A stretch of DNA of 51,111 bases from positions 1 through 51,111 of the forward strand of contig CACGPU010000009.1 of the NCBI GenBank assembly GCA_902575065.1. Reading direction: 5' to 3'. Positions 1 to 8,229 of this stretch are shown piece by piece. Origin of the DNA: an uncultured Alphaproteobacteria bacterium. Its GTDB lineage: Bacteria; Pseudomonadota; Alphaproteobacteria; HIMB59. Every line of letters begins with the position of its first letter. Positions within the stretch are counted from its first letter, which is position 1. The translations under genes were made by a program, and so were the position numbers. The notes beneath the pieces were generated by a model. It saw nothing but the letters and a program-made list of their open reading frames with translations. It was not told where the DNA came from and searched no databases.

Positions 1-2
1 AG

Positions 3-68
3 AAAAGGAAAGCTGCAAAAAAGAAAGCTGCTCCTAAAAAGAGAAAAGCTTCTAGAAAAAGAAGATAA
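3..68 (+). CDS. C-terminal end of a Lys/Arg/Ala-rich basic protein (5' truncated)
   Basis: Reading from base 3 gives 21 codons made almost only of Lys, Arg and Ala, with one Pro and two Ser, before TAA at 66-68. A rho-independent terminator follows. Such tails occur on histone H1-like or other nucleic-acid-binding proteins and on some ribosomal or translation proteins. The body of the gene lies outside the window, so the family cannot be named. The other two frames are less convincing: one stops at base 36 and the other does not end before the terminator. Confidence 0.6.
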   Translation, partial: KRKAAKKKAAPKKRKASRKRR

Positions 69-97
69 TTTTCTAAGTTTTAAATATTTAAAATATC

Positions 98-127
98 AAA
101 AGCGGGTTATAATCACCCGCTTTTTTT
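98..127 (+). terminator. Rho-independent terminator ahead of ccmA
   Basis: AAAAGCGGGT (98-107) pairs with ACCCGCTTTT (115-124) around a 7-base loop, followed by T's to base 127. It ends the upstream basic-protein gene. The last T directly touches the ccmA ATG at 128. Confidence 0.88.
108..113 (+). promoter_or_regulatory. Candidate -10 element in the terminator loop
   Basis: A perfect TATAAT lies in the loop of the terminator. A start 6-8 bases downstream would give a ccmA leader of about 7-9 bases, which fits the absence of any Shine-Dalgarno sequence. There is no clear -35 hexamer at the right distance (the bases near 85-90 are only AT-rich). The match could be chance in AT-rich DNA. Confidence 0.35.
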
Positions 128-730
128 ATGATAGAAGTTAACAATTTATCTTTTGCTAGAGGGAATACTCTTATCTACAAAAATATTAATTTTAAAATAC
201 GTCCTGGTGAATTATTACTCATTCAGGGTGCAAATGGTGTAGGGAAAACAACCCTATTATATAATATCGTGAATTTTATAGATCCACTAGAAGGCAGTAT
301 AACTTACAATAATTTAGTTATTGATAATCATATTGCCTCTCGATCTTTTTTATATATCGGCGAGACTAACTTTGCCCATGACACTCTGACTTTAAATCAA
401 AATATTGAATATTGGCTTTCAATACACAATGTGAAATTTAATAACTCTATAAAAAATAAAAGTGTGAATTATTTTTTTCAAGAATTAAATCTTAATAAAA
501 AATTTTATCAGCTTTCATTTGGTCAAAAGAAAAAACTTCAATTGCTACTACTTATGTTAGTTAATAAACCCGTTTGGATACTTGATGATCCACTTAGTGG
601 GCTTGATGATAGAACAATAATAAATTTAAATACATTGTTTGAAAAAAAGTTGGAAAATAAGGGAATAATTATATTAGCGAGTCATCAAAATATTAATTTA
701 AATAATTATAAAACGCTTCAATTAACATGA
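128..730 (+). CDS. ccmA: Heme exporter ATP-binding protein CcmA
   Basis: ATPase of the CcmABCD complex, which releases holo-CcmE for system I cytochrome c maturation at the inner membrane. The 200 residues match the family length. Visible motifs are Walker A GANGVGKT (34-41), the ABC signature LSFGQ near 129-133, and Walker B WILDDP (150-155). The residue after the Walker B Asp is Asp154, where ABC ATPases normally carry the catalytic Glu. The start at 128 fits the family but has no ribosome-binding site, because the upstream terminator's T-run abuts it. The stop overlaps ccmB by ATGA. First gene of the ccm operon. Confidence 0.93.
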   Translation: MIEVNNLSFARGNTLIYKNINFKIRPGELLLIQGANGVGKTTLLYNIVNFIDPLEGSITYNNLVIDNHIASRSFLYIGETNFAHDTLTLNQNIEYWLSIHNVKFNNSIKNKSVNYFFQELNLNKKFYQLSFGQKKKLQLLLLMLVNKPVWILDDPLSGLDDRTIINLNTLFEKKLENKGIIILASHQNINLNNYKTLQLT

Positions 731-1386
731 TAAAAAATTTTTTTAAATTAATTTCAAGTGAATTTCAACTAATGCTTAAAGGAAGTATCTTCAGTTTTGT
801 TCTTTATTGTCTATTAATTATTTCATGTGCTATTTTTGCATTATCATTAAAACACCAGTCAATGGGAATTAATGCACCGTTATCTTTCTTATACATAATG
901 ATTTTTTTTATTTCATTATTTAAAGTTGAAAAAATTTATGATCAAGATTTTGATGAAGCAAAACTTCATCAGTATCTACTTTCACCTTTCTCTTTAGAAA
1001 TAATTGTTTTTGTTAAAAATATGATGATCTATTTAAATTTAATTATTTTTTTCTTTATATTCTCACCACTAATTTTGATTATTTTAAATATCGATCTAAC
1101 TTATTTGTTAAAGATAAATATTCTTCTGTCGCTCTCTCTTTTAAGTATTATTTTTATAGCTTCAATAACGGCATCTATAACAATCTCTAAGAATAATAGA
1201 CTCTCACTGACAAGTATTTTAACATTGCCTCTTTTTGTCCCTATTCTTATATTTTCTATGGCAATAACTGATTTAATTGGTTTAAATACAGGTAGAATGT
1301 ATTTATTTTTTGTAGCTTATTTTTTATTAAATTTGGCCTTTTCACCTTTGCTAACTAGTTTTGCTCTAAAAAAATTATCAGTCTGA
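727..1386 (+). CDS. ccmB: Heme exporter membrane protein CcmB
   Basis: Membrane subunit of the CcmABCD complex. The 219 residues form about six hydrophobic segments with almost no soluble domain, as in the CcmB family. An acidic stretch around residues 78-86 (YDQDFDEAK) precedes a leucine-rich helix, typical of a cytoplasmic loop that meets CcmA. It overlaps ccmA by 4 bp (ATGA), and its stop shares a base with the ccmC start (TGATG), so translation is probably coupled. The assignment rests on membrane topology and operon position more than on catalytic motifs. Confidence 0.9.
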   Translation: MIKNFFKLISSEFQLMLKGSIFSFVLYCLLIISCAIFALSLKHQSMGINAPLSFLYIMIFFISLFKVEKIYDQDFDEAKLHQYLLSPFSLEIIVFVKNMMIYLNLIIFFFIFSPLILIILNIDLTYLLKINILLSLSLLSIIFIASITASITISKNNRLSLTSILTLPLFVPILIFSMAITDLIGLNTGRMYLFFVAYFLLNLAFSPLLTSFALKKLSV

Positions 1387-2093
1387 TGTTTGCTATAACT
1401 CCAAATATACTTTCTAGTTTTATGAACTCTCTATCTAGATATGTTATTTTATTATCACTTATATTAATTAGTGTTTCTATTTTTCTAATTATTTTTTTAG
1501 AAAATGATTATTATCAAGGTATCTCATTCAAAATAATGTTTATCCATGTACCCACTGCTTGGTTATCATTGGCAATTTTTCTAGTCATGGGAATTAGTAG
1601 TATAGTTGCCTTAATATTTAAATCCCCAACAGCATTCACAGTAGCAAGATCTTTATCTCCAATAGGGTTGATAATGAGTATTATTGTTTTAGTTACTGGG
1701 TCTGTATGGGGAAATTTGACTTGGGGGGCGTATTGGGTATGGGATGCGAGGTTAACTTCAATGTTAATTTTAGCTTTTATTTACTTAGGTCACATACTTC
1801 TTTTGTATTCATTTGAGCACTTCCAAAAAGCAGATTTTGCAGCGTCAGTTCTGGCTATAATAGGACTGGTGAATCTTCCTATTGTTAAATTTTCTGTTGA
1901 TTGGTGGACAACTCTTCATCAGGAAAGTAGTGTTTTTAGAATAGGTGGGCCTAGTATGACTAATGATTATCTTATTACATTATTAGTTAGTTTTTTTGGT
2001 ATTTTTATGCTCACAATATTTTGGTTTTCAAACATTTTTTATATAATTGTTGAAAAAAGGAAGATAGAGAGGTCTAAACTTTTAAATGACTAG
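1386..2093 (+). CDS. ccmC: Heme-handling membrane protein CcmC
   Basis: CcmC delivers heme to CcmE in the periplasm. The 235-residue, six-helix protein carries the family's tryptophan-rich WWD region (WGNLTWGAYWVWDARLTS, near residues 112-129). It also has the two heme-ligand histidine contexts, HVPTAW near residue 56 and WWTTLHQESS near residues 177-186. The length is normal. It overlaps ccmB by one base, and its last 8 bases overlap the small ccmD gene. Confidence 0.95.
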   Translation: MFAITPNILSSFMNSLSRYVILLSLILISVSIFLIIFLENDYYQGISFKIMFIHVPTAWLSLAIFLVMGISSIVALIFKSPTAFTVARSLSPIGLIMSIIVLVTGSVWGNLTWGAYWVWDARLTSMLILAFIYLGHILLLYSFEHFQKADFAASVLAIIGLVNLPIVKFSVDWWTTLHQESSVFRIGGPSMTNDYLITLLVSFFGIFMLTIFWFSNIFYIIVEKRKIERSKLLND

Positions 2094-2217
2094 TTTAGAA
2101 TTTGTTTTAATTTGCTATGGATTTTTTGGAGTCGTTTGTGCTGTGACAACGATTATAATTATGCTACTGAAGAAAAAAGTCTTTAATATGGTTAGTGCGC
2201 ATAATCAAATTAAATAA
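2086..2217 (+). CDS. ccmD: Small membrane protein CcmD
   Basis: A 43-codon gene between ccmC and ccmE, starting at ATG 2086 inside the ccmC end and overlapping ccmE by 23 bp. It encodes a short polar N-terminus, one hydrophobic helix (about residues 6-28, FVLICYGFFGVVCAV and onward) and a KKK cluster right after it. That is the single-helix, basic-tail layout of CcmD, the small subunit that helps release holo-CcmE from CcmABC. CcmD proteins are poorly conserved, so the call depends on position, size and topology. The overlaps on both sides make a real gene likely. Confidence 0.8.
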   Translation: MTSLEFVLICYGFFGVVCAVTTIIIMLLKKKVFNMVSAHNQIK

Positions 2218-2644
2218 TCGAATAAAAAAGCGATTTATTTTTTTACTAATTATATTCGCCTGCTTTTCTGCTTCTATATTTTTAATAAGTTATTCTCTAA
2301 AAGATCAAATTGCATATTTTGTTGAACCAACTGATCTAAAAAGTATGGATGGGATAGAAAATAAGTATTTAAGGGTTGGGGGGCTTGTTAAAACAAATAG
2401 TTTAAAATTTTTAGATGGAAATTGGGTTTTTGAAGTAGTTGATCAAAATCAAAATTCTGTAAATGTTGTATTTTCTAAAACACTTCCAAATCTAGTAGAA
2501 GAAAATAAGGGTATTATCGTTGAAGGAAAATTTATTGATAACATTTTTGTTGCAGAGATAGTTTTAGCCAAACACGATGAAAACTATATGCCCCAAAGCG
2601 CTATAGACAAACTTAAAGAAGAAGGAAAATGGAGAGGGAATTAA
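2195..2644 (+). CDS. ccmE: Periplasmic heme chaperone CcmE
   Basis: CcmE binds heme covalently and passes it to CcmF. The 149 residues comprise a basic N-terminus, one membrane anchor (about 13-34) and an OB-fold periplasmic domain. The heme-attachment motif KHDENYMP places the binding His at residue 127, followed by the usual Tyr. The start codon is GTG inside ccmD, chosen because the basic residues before the anchor match the family. The ccmF start follows directly after the stop. Confidence 0.95.
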   Translation: MRIIKLNNRIKKRFIFLLIIFACFSASIFLISYSLKDQIAYFVEPTDLKSMDGIENKYLRVGGLVKTNSLKFLDGNWVFEVVDQNQNSVNVVFSKTLPNLVEENKGIIVEGKFIDNIFVAEIVLAKHDENYMPQSAIDKLKEEGKWRGN

Positions 2645-4477
2645 TTGATATCTTATTTAGGTAATAGCTTTATTTATATTTCTTTAATACTTACTATCTT
2701 TTTTTATATAAATTTATTAAAGAGGATAATTCCATCAACTACTTTTTCTTTAAAATTAATTTATTTTATAAATCTCATTCCCTTTAGTCTTTTAGTATAT
2801 GCATTTTCAATTTCAGATTTCACTTTATTGAACGTTGTCGAAAATTCTTATATTGATGATCCTATGTTTTATAAAGTGACATCTGCCTGGGGTAGTCATG
2901 AGGGATCAATTTTATTATGGGTTTTTTTAATTAACTTATTTGGGGGTTTTTTCCTCTATAAAAACCAAACTGTTGAAATTCATAAAAACATATTATTTAT
3001 ATCAACTTTATTTATTCTTTATGTAGTAATTAGTTCAAATCCATTTACTTATGTAGAAGCAAATGAAAATGTTTTAGGTTTGGGCCTGAATCCAATCTTG
3101 CAACATTATTTATTTGTAATTCATCCACCAACATTGTTTTTGGGGTATATTGGTTTAATTATACCTTTTGTGATATCTGCACATATGCTAATTAATAAAA
3201 ATTTTTCAGAAAAATTATTTAATGAAATGTTGATTTGGTCAAAGATTTCATGGTTTTTTTTAACTGGAGGAATAGTTTTAGGTTCTTATTGGGCTTATTC
3301 AGAGCTAGGATGGGGAGGCTGGTGGTTTTGGGATCCGGTAGAAAACATCTCGTTAATCCCATGGTTATTAAATACCGCCTTGATTCATTCTCTTCAAGTT
3401 TCAATCAAAAGTAACCAACTAAAATTATGGAGCCTAAATTTAGGGCTTTACTGTTTCATTGCATCAGTGTTTGGGACTTTTTTAGTTCGTTCAAATTTAA
3501 TTGTATCCGTTCATAGTTTTGCTACAGATCCACTTAGAGGATTATTTTTGATTATTATAATCACATATTTACTAGCTATGACAGTAAGGCTAAATATAAA
3601 AAGTATTTCTAATTTCAATGAGGACTCTTTTAATTTAATTAGCAGAGAGAGTTTTCTTTTATTAAATAATATATTTTTTATTTGTTCTGCGCTCGTTGTC
3701 TTCATTGGAACAGTTTATCCATTGTTTAGCGAAATGATTCTTAAAACATCAGTGTCAGTAGGCGCACCGTATTATAATTTCGCATTTAATTTGTTACTAG
3801 CACCATTAATTTTATTCATGGCGTTTGCGCCACAGATAAATTGGGGAAAACATGAAAAAAAAGATAAACAAATACCTTATATAATAATTTTTTCATTATT
3901 GATTTGCTTGGTATCCTATTATTTTTCAAATAATTTTTATTTTACCCTTAGTATATTTATTACAGTTCCATTATTTTTAAAAAGTATTTTAGTTTTAAAA
4001 AATAATTTTAAAAAAAATATAAGTTTTTATTCTCAATGGCTGGCTCATTTAAGTATTGGTTTTTTTATTATCGCAGCAGTATATACAGAACAATTTGACT
4101 ACGAAGAAAATCTACTATTTGAAAAAGGTTCCACTAATGAAATAAAATTACAAAATAATAAAACTGCAATAATTAAAAATATTAAAAACGAAAAATTCCA
4201 AAATTATCAAAGAATATCAGTGGACTTATTAATTTCTGATGGACAAAAAGTAAAAGAGCTCTCGCCTTCAAAAAATATCTACCAACCCTCAGGGCAAGTC
4301 ACAAGTGAGGTAAGTACTACTAATAAACTCTTTAGTCAATATTATGCAACAATATCAACAATTGAAAGCAATAAGGTTGGGATCAATTTAGTATATAAAC
4401 CATTTATAAATTTATTATGGTTAAGTGCAATTATGCTTGTTTTTTCGATATTTTTATCTGTTGTTAAAAAACGATGA
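2645..4477 (+). CDS. ccmF: Cytochrome c heme lyase subunit CcmF
   Basis: CcmF takes heme from CcmE and attaches it to apocytochrome c together with CcmH. The 610 residues have about 14-15 membrane helices. The periplasmic WWD motif is clear (GGWWFWDPVENISLIPWL, near residues 224-241), as is the upstream HPPTLFLGY histidine motif near residues 160-168. A periplasmic segment near residues 480-570 precedes the last helix. The start is TTG immediately after the ccmE stop. The end overlaps ccmG by ATGA. Confidence 0.95.
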   Translation: MISYLGNSFIYISLILTIFFYINLLKRIIPSTTFSLKLIYFINLIPFSLLVYAFSISDFTLLNVVENSYIDDPMFYKVTSAWGSHEGSILLWVFLINLFGGFFLYKNQTVEIHKNILFISTLFILYVVISSNPFTYVEANENVLGLGLNPILQHYLFVIHPPTLFLGYIGLIIPFVISAHMLINKNFSEKLFNEMLIWSKISWFFLTGGIVLGSYWAYSELGWGGWWFWDPVENISLIPWLLNTALIHSLQVSIKSNQLKLWSLNLGLYCFIASVFGTFLVRSNLIVSVHSFATDPLRGLFLIIIITYLLAMTVRLNIKSISNFNEDSFNLISRESFLLLNNIFFICSALVVFIGTVYPLFSEMILKTSVSVGAPYYNFAFNLLLAPLILFMAFAPQINWGKHEKKDKQIPYIIIFSLLICLVSYYFSNNFYFTLSIFITVPLFLKSILVLKNNFKKNISFYSQWLAHLSIGFFIIAAVYTEQFDYEENLLFEKGSTNEIKLQNNKTAIIKNIKNEKFQNYQRISVDLLISDGQKVKELSPSKNIYQPSGQVTSEVSTTNKLFSQYYATISTIESNKVGINLVYKPFINLLWLSAIMLVFSIFLSVVKKR

Positions 4478-4956
4478 AGAGGCATCTATTATTACCTGTC
4501 GTTGGATTAATAGTATTAGTTGTAAGTGTTATATTTTACTTTAATCAATCAACTAATAAAAATAATTCATTAGATGAGGTATCGAATTTAATATTTGAAA
4601 CTAAAGACTTTTACAGCAATAAATTAATAGATGAAGATACATTAGGTGAATTTTACATTGTTAATTTTTTTGCTTCTTGGTGTAAGCCATGCTTATTAGA
4701 GCACCCTTTGTTAATGGAAATGAAAAAAAAAGGTATAAAAATTATTGGTATTAATTTTCGAGACGATGAAGAGAATTTTAAGGAGTGGATCAATGAACAT
4801 GGAAATCCTTTTGAATACATTTTAAGAGATGATGGCACCATCGCTTATGAGATGGGTTTAATTGGTGTTCCAGAAACATTTTTTATTGTTAATAAAATGA
4901 CTCAAAAAAAGATACAAGGGCCTTTATTTTATGAAGATGTCGAAAAGTATTTATAA
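4474..4956 (+). CDS. ccmG: Thiol:disulfide oxidoreductase CcmG (DsbE)
   Basis: Membrane-anchored periplasmic thioredoxin-like reductant for apocytochrome c or CcmH disulfides. The 160 residues have an N-terminal anchor (about 5-23), the active site FFASWCKPC with Cys70 and Cys73, and the cis-proline segment GVPETFF near residues 128-134. The length is normal for DsbE. It overlaps ccmF by 4 bp and ccmH by 26 bp. Confidence 0.94.
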   Translation: MKRHLLLPVVGLIVLVVSVIFYFNQSTNKNNSLDEVSNLIFETKDFYSNKLIDEDTLGEFYIVNFFASWCKPCLLEHPLLMEMKKKGIKIIGINFRDDEENFKEWINEHGNPFEYILRDDGTIAYEMGLIGVPETFFIVNKMTQKKIQGPLFYEDVEKYL

Positions 4957-5302
4957 ACTAATTATACCATTTTTAATAATTCATATATCTGTAATTAGCT
5001 TTGCAGGTGTAAATGAACTTAGTGATTATTACAAAACAATCAGATGTCTGGTTTGTGAGGGTCAGAGCATTCAAGAGTCTGATACAGAGTTTGCAATAAA
5101 TATAAAAGAACAAATCCAAAAAAAATATAGCTCTGGAATATCCATTGAGGAAATTAATCAAGAACTAATCAAAATTTATGGTCAAGAAATATCATTTAAT
5201 CCACCTAAAAATCACATACTACTTTGGGGAACACCTTTAATTGTGCTAATAATTACTTTTATATTTATTAGAAATAAAATTAAAATTTTTAAAAGAGAAT
5301 AA
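4931..5302 (+). CDS. ccmH: Cytochrome c maturation protein CcmH (CycL type)
   Basis: CcmH/CycL keeps the apocytochrome heme-binding cysteines reduced. The 123 residues have a signal or anchor segment (about 8-25), the motif RCLVCEGQSIQESD with Cys39 and Cys42, and a C-terminal helix (about 98-116). This is the short CcmH without the TPR-rich CcmI part, and no ccmI follows. A second ATG at 4937 is an alternative start. It is the last gene of the ccm operon and meets the minus-strand permease gene end-to-end. Confidence 0.93.
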   Translation: MKMSKSIYKLIIPFLIIHISVISFAGVNELSDYYKTIRCLVCEGQSIQESDTEFAINIKEQIQKKYSSGISIEEINQELIKIYGQEISFNPPKNHILLWGTPLIVLIITFIFIRNKIKIFKRE

Positions 5303-5303
5303 A

Positions 5304-5325
5304 ATAAGTTATTTGAACAACTTAT
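5304..5325 (-). terminator. Possible weak terminator of the ABC uptake operon
   Basis: ATAAGTT (5304-5310) and AACTTAT (5319-5325) can pair around an 8-base loop, and on the minus strand the stem is followed by TTTTATT. The hairpin is AT-rich and overlaps the stop of the permease gene, so strength is doubtful. Confidence 0.35.
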
Positions 5326-6167
5326 CTAATCAAATTGTACTTATTAAACCTCAATCTTTTTCTCTCGTTAGTTGGTAAATGTATATTCAATCTTCTATTT
5401 ATTAAGCTAAATAAACCAATTATCAATAATGTTAACAAAATAAAGTAAAAGCCAACAATTGGATAGGGAACAAAAGGATTAAAGGTTTTATCAGCGAAAT
5501 AACTGGCATAATAAATCGCATCTCCTTTTTGTTGCCATGCTGGAAAACCAGTAAAAAACACCAAGGTTGTTGCATGGAACATAAAAATTGCTTCATTTGT
5601 GTAAGAGGGCCATGCCAAGCGGAGCATTGTTGGCCATATAATGCGTCTGAATTTTTTAATCCCTGTAAAACCAAACGCATCTGCTGACTCTAAATCTTGA
5701 CTAGGGACAGCGCGCAACGCTCCGTAAAAAATCTCTCCTGCATAAGCAGATGTATTAAAAAATAAAACAATTAAAGCTCCTAACCAAGCTTTGGTAAGCC
5801 AACGCGTTTCAACTGTAATTACAAGAAATCCTAGATCAATATCAAATCCTAATCTTGGTAAAAGAACAAATAAATCATAAGCAAAGAAAAATTGAATGAA
5901 TAAAGGGGAACCTCTAAAAATAAAAATAAATAATCTACAAGGGGCACTAAATAGAGGTAGATTTGAATTTTTACCTAAAGCCAGAAAGGTTGCAAAGAAA
6001 AATCCAAGAAGTAATGCAAAAACGGCAAAGTATATGTTCCAAATCATTCCAGAACCAATTAATACAAATTGTTCGCAAAGTGTTATGTCAGATTTTGGTA
6101 AAAGTCGCTCTCCATAACCTATAGATCTAAGGCCATAATCAGATAGTGTTTGAAAACAACTCGACAT
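5322..6167 (-). CDS. Polar amino acid ABC transporter permease (HisM/ArtM-like)
   Basis: Inner-membrane subunit of an amino acid or opine-type importer. The 281 residues hold about five to six helices and the EAA loop that contacts the ATPase (ESADAFGFTGIKKFRRIIWP, near residues 180-199). An FIFRGSPLFIQFFF segment near residues 87-100 is typical of His/Glu/Arg/opine permeases. It starts one base inside the end of the neighbouring permease gene, with which it should form a heterodimer. It is the last gene of the operon. The substrate cannot be read from sequence alone. Confidence 0.9.
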   Translation of the reverse strand: MSSCFQTLSDYGLRSIGYGERLLPKSDITLCEQFVLIGSGMIWNIYFAVFALLLGFFFATFLALGKNSNLPLFSAPCRLFIFIFRGSPLFIQFFFAYDLFVLLPRLGFDIDLGFLVITVETRWLTKAWLGALIVLFFNTSAYAGEIFYGALRAVPSQDLESADAFGFTGIKKFRRIIWPTMLRLAWPSYTNEAIFMFHATTLVFFTGFPAWQQKGDAIYYASYFADKTFNPFVPYPIVGFYFILLTLLIIGLFSLINRRLNIHLPTNERKRLRFNKYNLIR

Positions 6168-7033
6168 CAGCCAGCCTTACCTGCCATAGTGGCTTGTCCT
6201 TTATTAAGTCGAGCTGATATTTTATCTAATACAGATTGGGATAAGTAAGTTAATGATAAATAAAAAATCATTAGTACTCCAAAATACCAAGCTCGCCAAT
6301 CAGGATGAGGATACTCATACACACCCGTTTTGATTCCACCTAATTCTTTAGCCCAGTAGACTATATCTTCAATGCCAAGGAGAAATAGAAGTGGGGTTGC
6401 TTTAATTAAAATCATCCACAAATTAGATAGACCTGGTAATGCATAAATCCACATTTGTGGTATGAGAATTCTTCTAAAAACTTGCCTCTGAGAAAACCCG
6501 TAAGCCTCTCCTGTTTCTATTTGAGATTTTGGAACTGCAGCCATAGCTCCAGACAAAACGTTGCCAGCAAAAGCTCCGAAAACAAAGCCAAAAGCAAGTA
6601 AAGCCAAAGAAAATCCATAAATATCGTGCACCCACTCGCTAGCTGTGTTCAAGGGAAGTTTCGCAGCTGCACAAACGACAAAATCATTACCTTGCCTAAT
6701 AGGCTCAGTAACATCAGAACATAAAGCTTTATGACGCAAATATTCAAATGCTTGATCAAGTGCTATTGGAATAAATAAAAAGAAAACAATATCTGGAATA
6801 CCTCTTATCATAGCAAGATAAGCTTTTCCTAAAGAACGGATAATGCTTAAAGAAGATCTTGTAGCAGTTGCGCCTGCAAAACCAAATGCCATTGCTAATG
6901 GAGCAGCTAAAGAGAGCAAGCACATAACAACTAAAAAAGAAAGGTAAAATGACATATGTTTTGCTGTGGTGACATAACATGATAGCCATATTAGTCCCTC
7001 TAAGGTTTTAGGATCTACACAATAACTAAACAT
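6167..7033 (-). CDS. Polar amino acid ABC transporter permease (HisQ/ArtQ-like)
   Basis: Second permease of the importer, 288 residues. It has the EAA loop (ETGEAYGFSQRQVFRRILIP, near residues 178-197) and the MIRGIPDIVFFLF segment near residues 77-89. An insertion of about 40 residues (about 103-140), with two cysteines, lies between helices and probably faces the periplasm. It is longer than in minimal HisQ proteins. It overlaps the oxidoreductase gene by 8 bp and the second permease gene by 1 bp. Confidence 0.9.
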   Translation of the reverse strand: MFSYCVDPKTLEGLIWLSCYVTTAKHMSFYLSFLVVMCLLSLAAPLAMAFGFAGATATRSSLSIIRSLGKAYLAMIRGIPDIVFFLFIPIALDQAFEYLRHKALCSDVTEPIRQGNDFVVCAAAKLPLNTASEWVHDIYGFSLALLAFGFVFGAFAGNVLSGAMAAVPKSQIETGEAYGFSQRQVFRRILIPQMWIYALPGLSNLWMILIKATPLLFLLGIEDIVYWAKELGGIKTGVYEYPHPDWRAWYFGVLMIFYLSLTYLSQSVLDKISARLNKGQATMAGKAG

Positions 7034-8120
7034 TTTGAAATTCTTCGTGTGTAACTATTTTTTGAGGGGAAAAATCTCGAATTAAATTATTTCTTTTTCC
7101 AGTTAAAACTTCTTCTATTCCATACTTACCAGCCAAAGGTGCATTAGTTATACCTGAATGCATAACTGCTAGATAAATACCATTTAATTTTTCACCTTTT
7201 TGATTTACAAGACGTCCGATTTTCGGTCTTCCATCAACAGGTAATGGACGTTTGCCAAGTGTAAAGTGATCTAAAATCATATCACCATTATAGTTAAGCC
7301 TGGTTGACATGTCTTGGATAAGTTTTTCAGCAGTATCGTTAATATTTTCTTCTTTGCTCGAGTCATCGTCAAATTTTCCACCTATTATTAATCTCCCTTT
7401 GTCATCTTGTCTTGCATGAAAATCGATACCTGTAATTGGGTATTTTAATAATGGGGGTAATGGTTTTGTATAAACTAGTAAACCTAAACTTGAATTCATT
7501 TCATAAGGAATATTAATTGTTGATAATAATTTAGGAGCACCAAGTCCGGCAGTTATGATTACCTCATCATCATTAATAATTTCATCATCGGTTTTTATAC
7601 CAATAATATTGTTACTCTCGCACACTATATCTTTTACGTTAGTTTTTACTATTTTTGATCCACTAGCTTTGAAAAGTTCTCTTGTTGCTTTAACACCATC
7701 GATGGCCAAATCATCGGCACCAAAGCAGGCCATGGGCGGTATATTTATTAAGTAAGGTAAATGTTTTTTTAGTTCAGATTTAGTTGATATTTTCACCGAT
7801 TGCCGCCAACTTTGATGTTGCTTGATAGTTTGCTGAAGCTCTTTCTCTCCTTGGTCCCAAATAAATGCGCCTTTTGATGTATAATTTAAGTTTGAGATAT
7901 AATTTATTAATTTTGGCCAGTAATTTAAATTAGCTAAACGAAAAGTAGCATAACTTTTATCATTACTTGCATATCCATTCACCCAACCCCAGGTATTTGA
8001 AGTGGCTTGGTTTCTATCACCTGGTAAATGTGATGATAAAACAGTTATCTTATCTACACCATTTTGATAGGCATGATAAGCGAAGGATGCGCCTACAATT
8101 CCTGCCCCAACTATAATCAT
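7026..8120 (-). CDS. FAD-dependent oxidoreductase, DAO family
   Basis: The 364 residues begin almost directly with the dinucleotide-binding motif VGAGIVGASFAY (residues 4-15). They continue as a glycine-oxidase/D-amino-acid-oxidase-like (DAO) fold with IITAGLGAPKLL mid-protein and a C-terminal GRPKIGRL...GIYLAVMHSGIT FAD motif. Such enzymes oxidise amines, D-amino acids, N-methylated amino acids or opines. Its place between the binding protein and the permeases suggests it oxidises the imported compound. A substrate cannot be assigned. Confidence 0.85.
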   Translation of the reverse strand: MIIVGAGIVGASFAYHAYQNGVDKITVLSSHLPGDRNQATSNTWGWVNGYASNDKSYATFRLANLNYWPKLINYISNLNYTSKGAFIWDQGEKELQQTIKQHQSWRQSVKISTKSELKKHLPYLINIPPMACFGADDLAIDGVKATRELFKASGSKIVKTNVKDIVCESNNIIGIKTDDEIINDDEVIITAGLGAPKLLSTINIPYEMNSSLGLLVYTKPLPPLLKYPITGIDFHARQDDKGRLIIGGKFDDDSSKEENINDTAEKLIQDMSTRLNYNGDMILDHFTLGKRPLPVDGRPKIGRLVNQKGEKLNGIYLAVMHSGITNAPLAGKYGIEEVLTGKRNNLIRDFSPQKIVTHEEFQNV

Positions 8121-8170
8121 TGTAGGTTGGACTTTATATTATGTTTCAATGTTTATTGAATGAATATTAT

Positions 8171-8203
8171 AAAGAAAAAAAGAGGACGGATATTCCGTCC
8201 TCT
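8171..8203 (-). terminator. Strong hairpin terminator or attenuator after the binding-protein gene
   Basis: On the minus strand a perfect 10-bp stem (AGAGGACGGA at 8181-8190 pairing with 8194-8203) closes a 3-base loop and is followed by a T-rich run (complement of 8171-8180). It sits between the binding-protein gene and the oxidoreductase/permease genes. Partial read-through would make the binding protein more abundant than the membrane parts. Confidence 0.9.
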
Positions 8204-8229
8204 TATATTAAAATTTAAATTAAATAATC

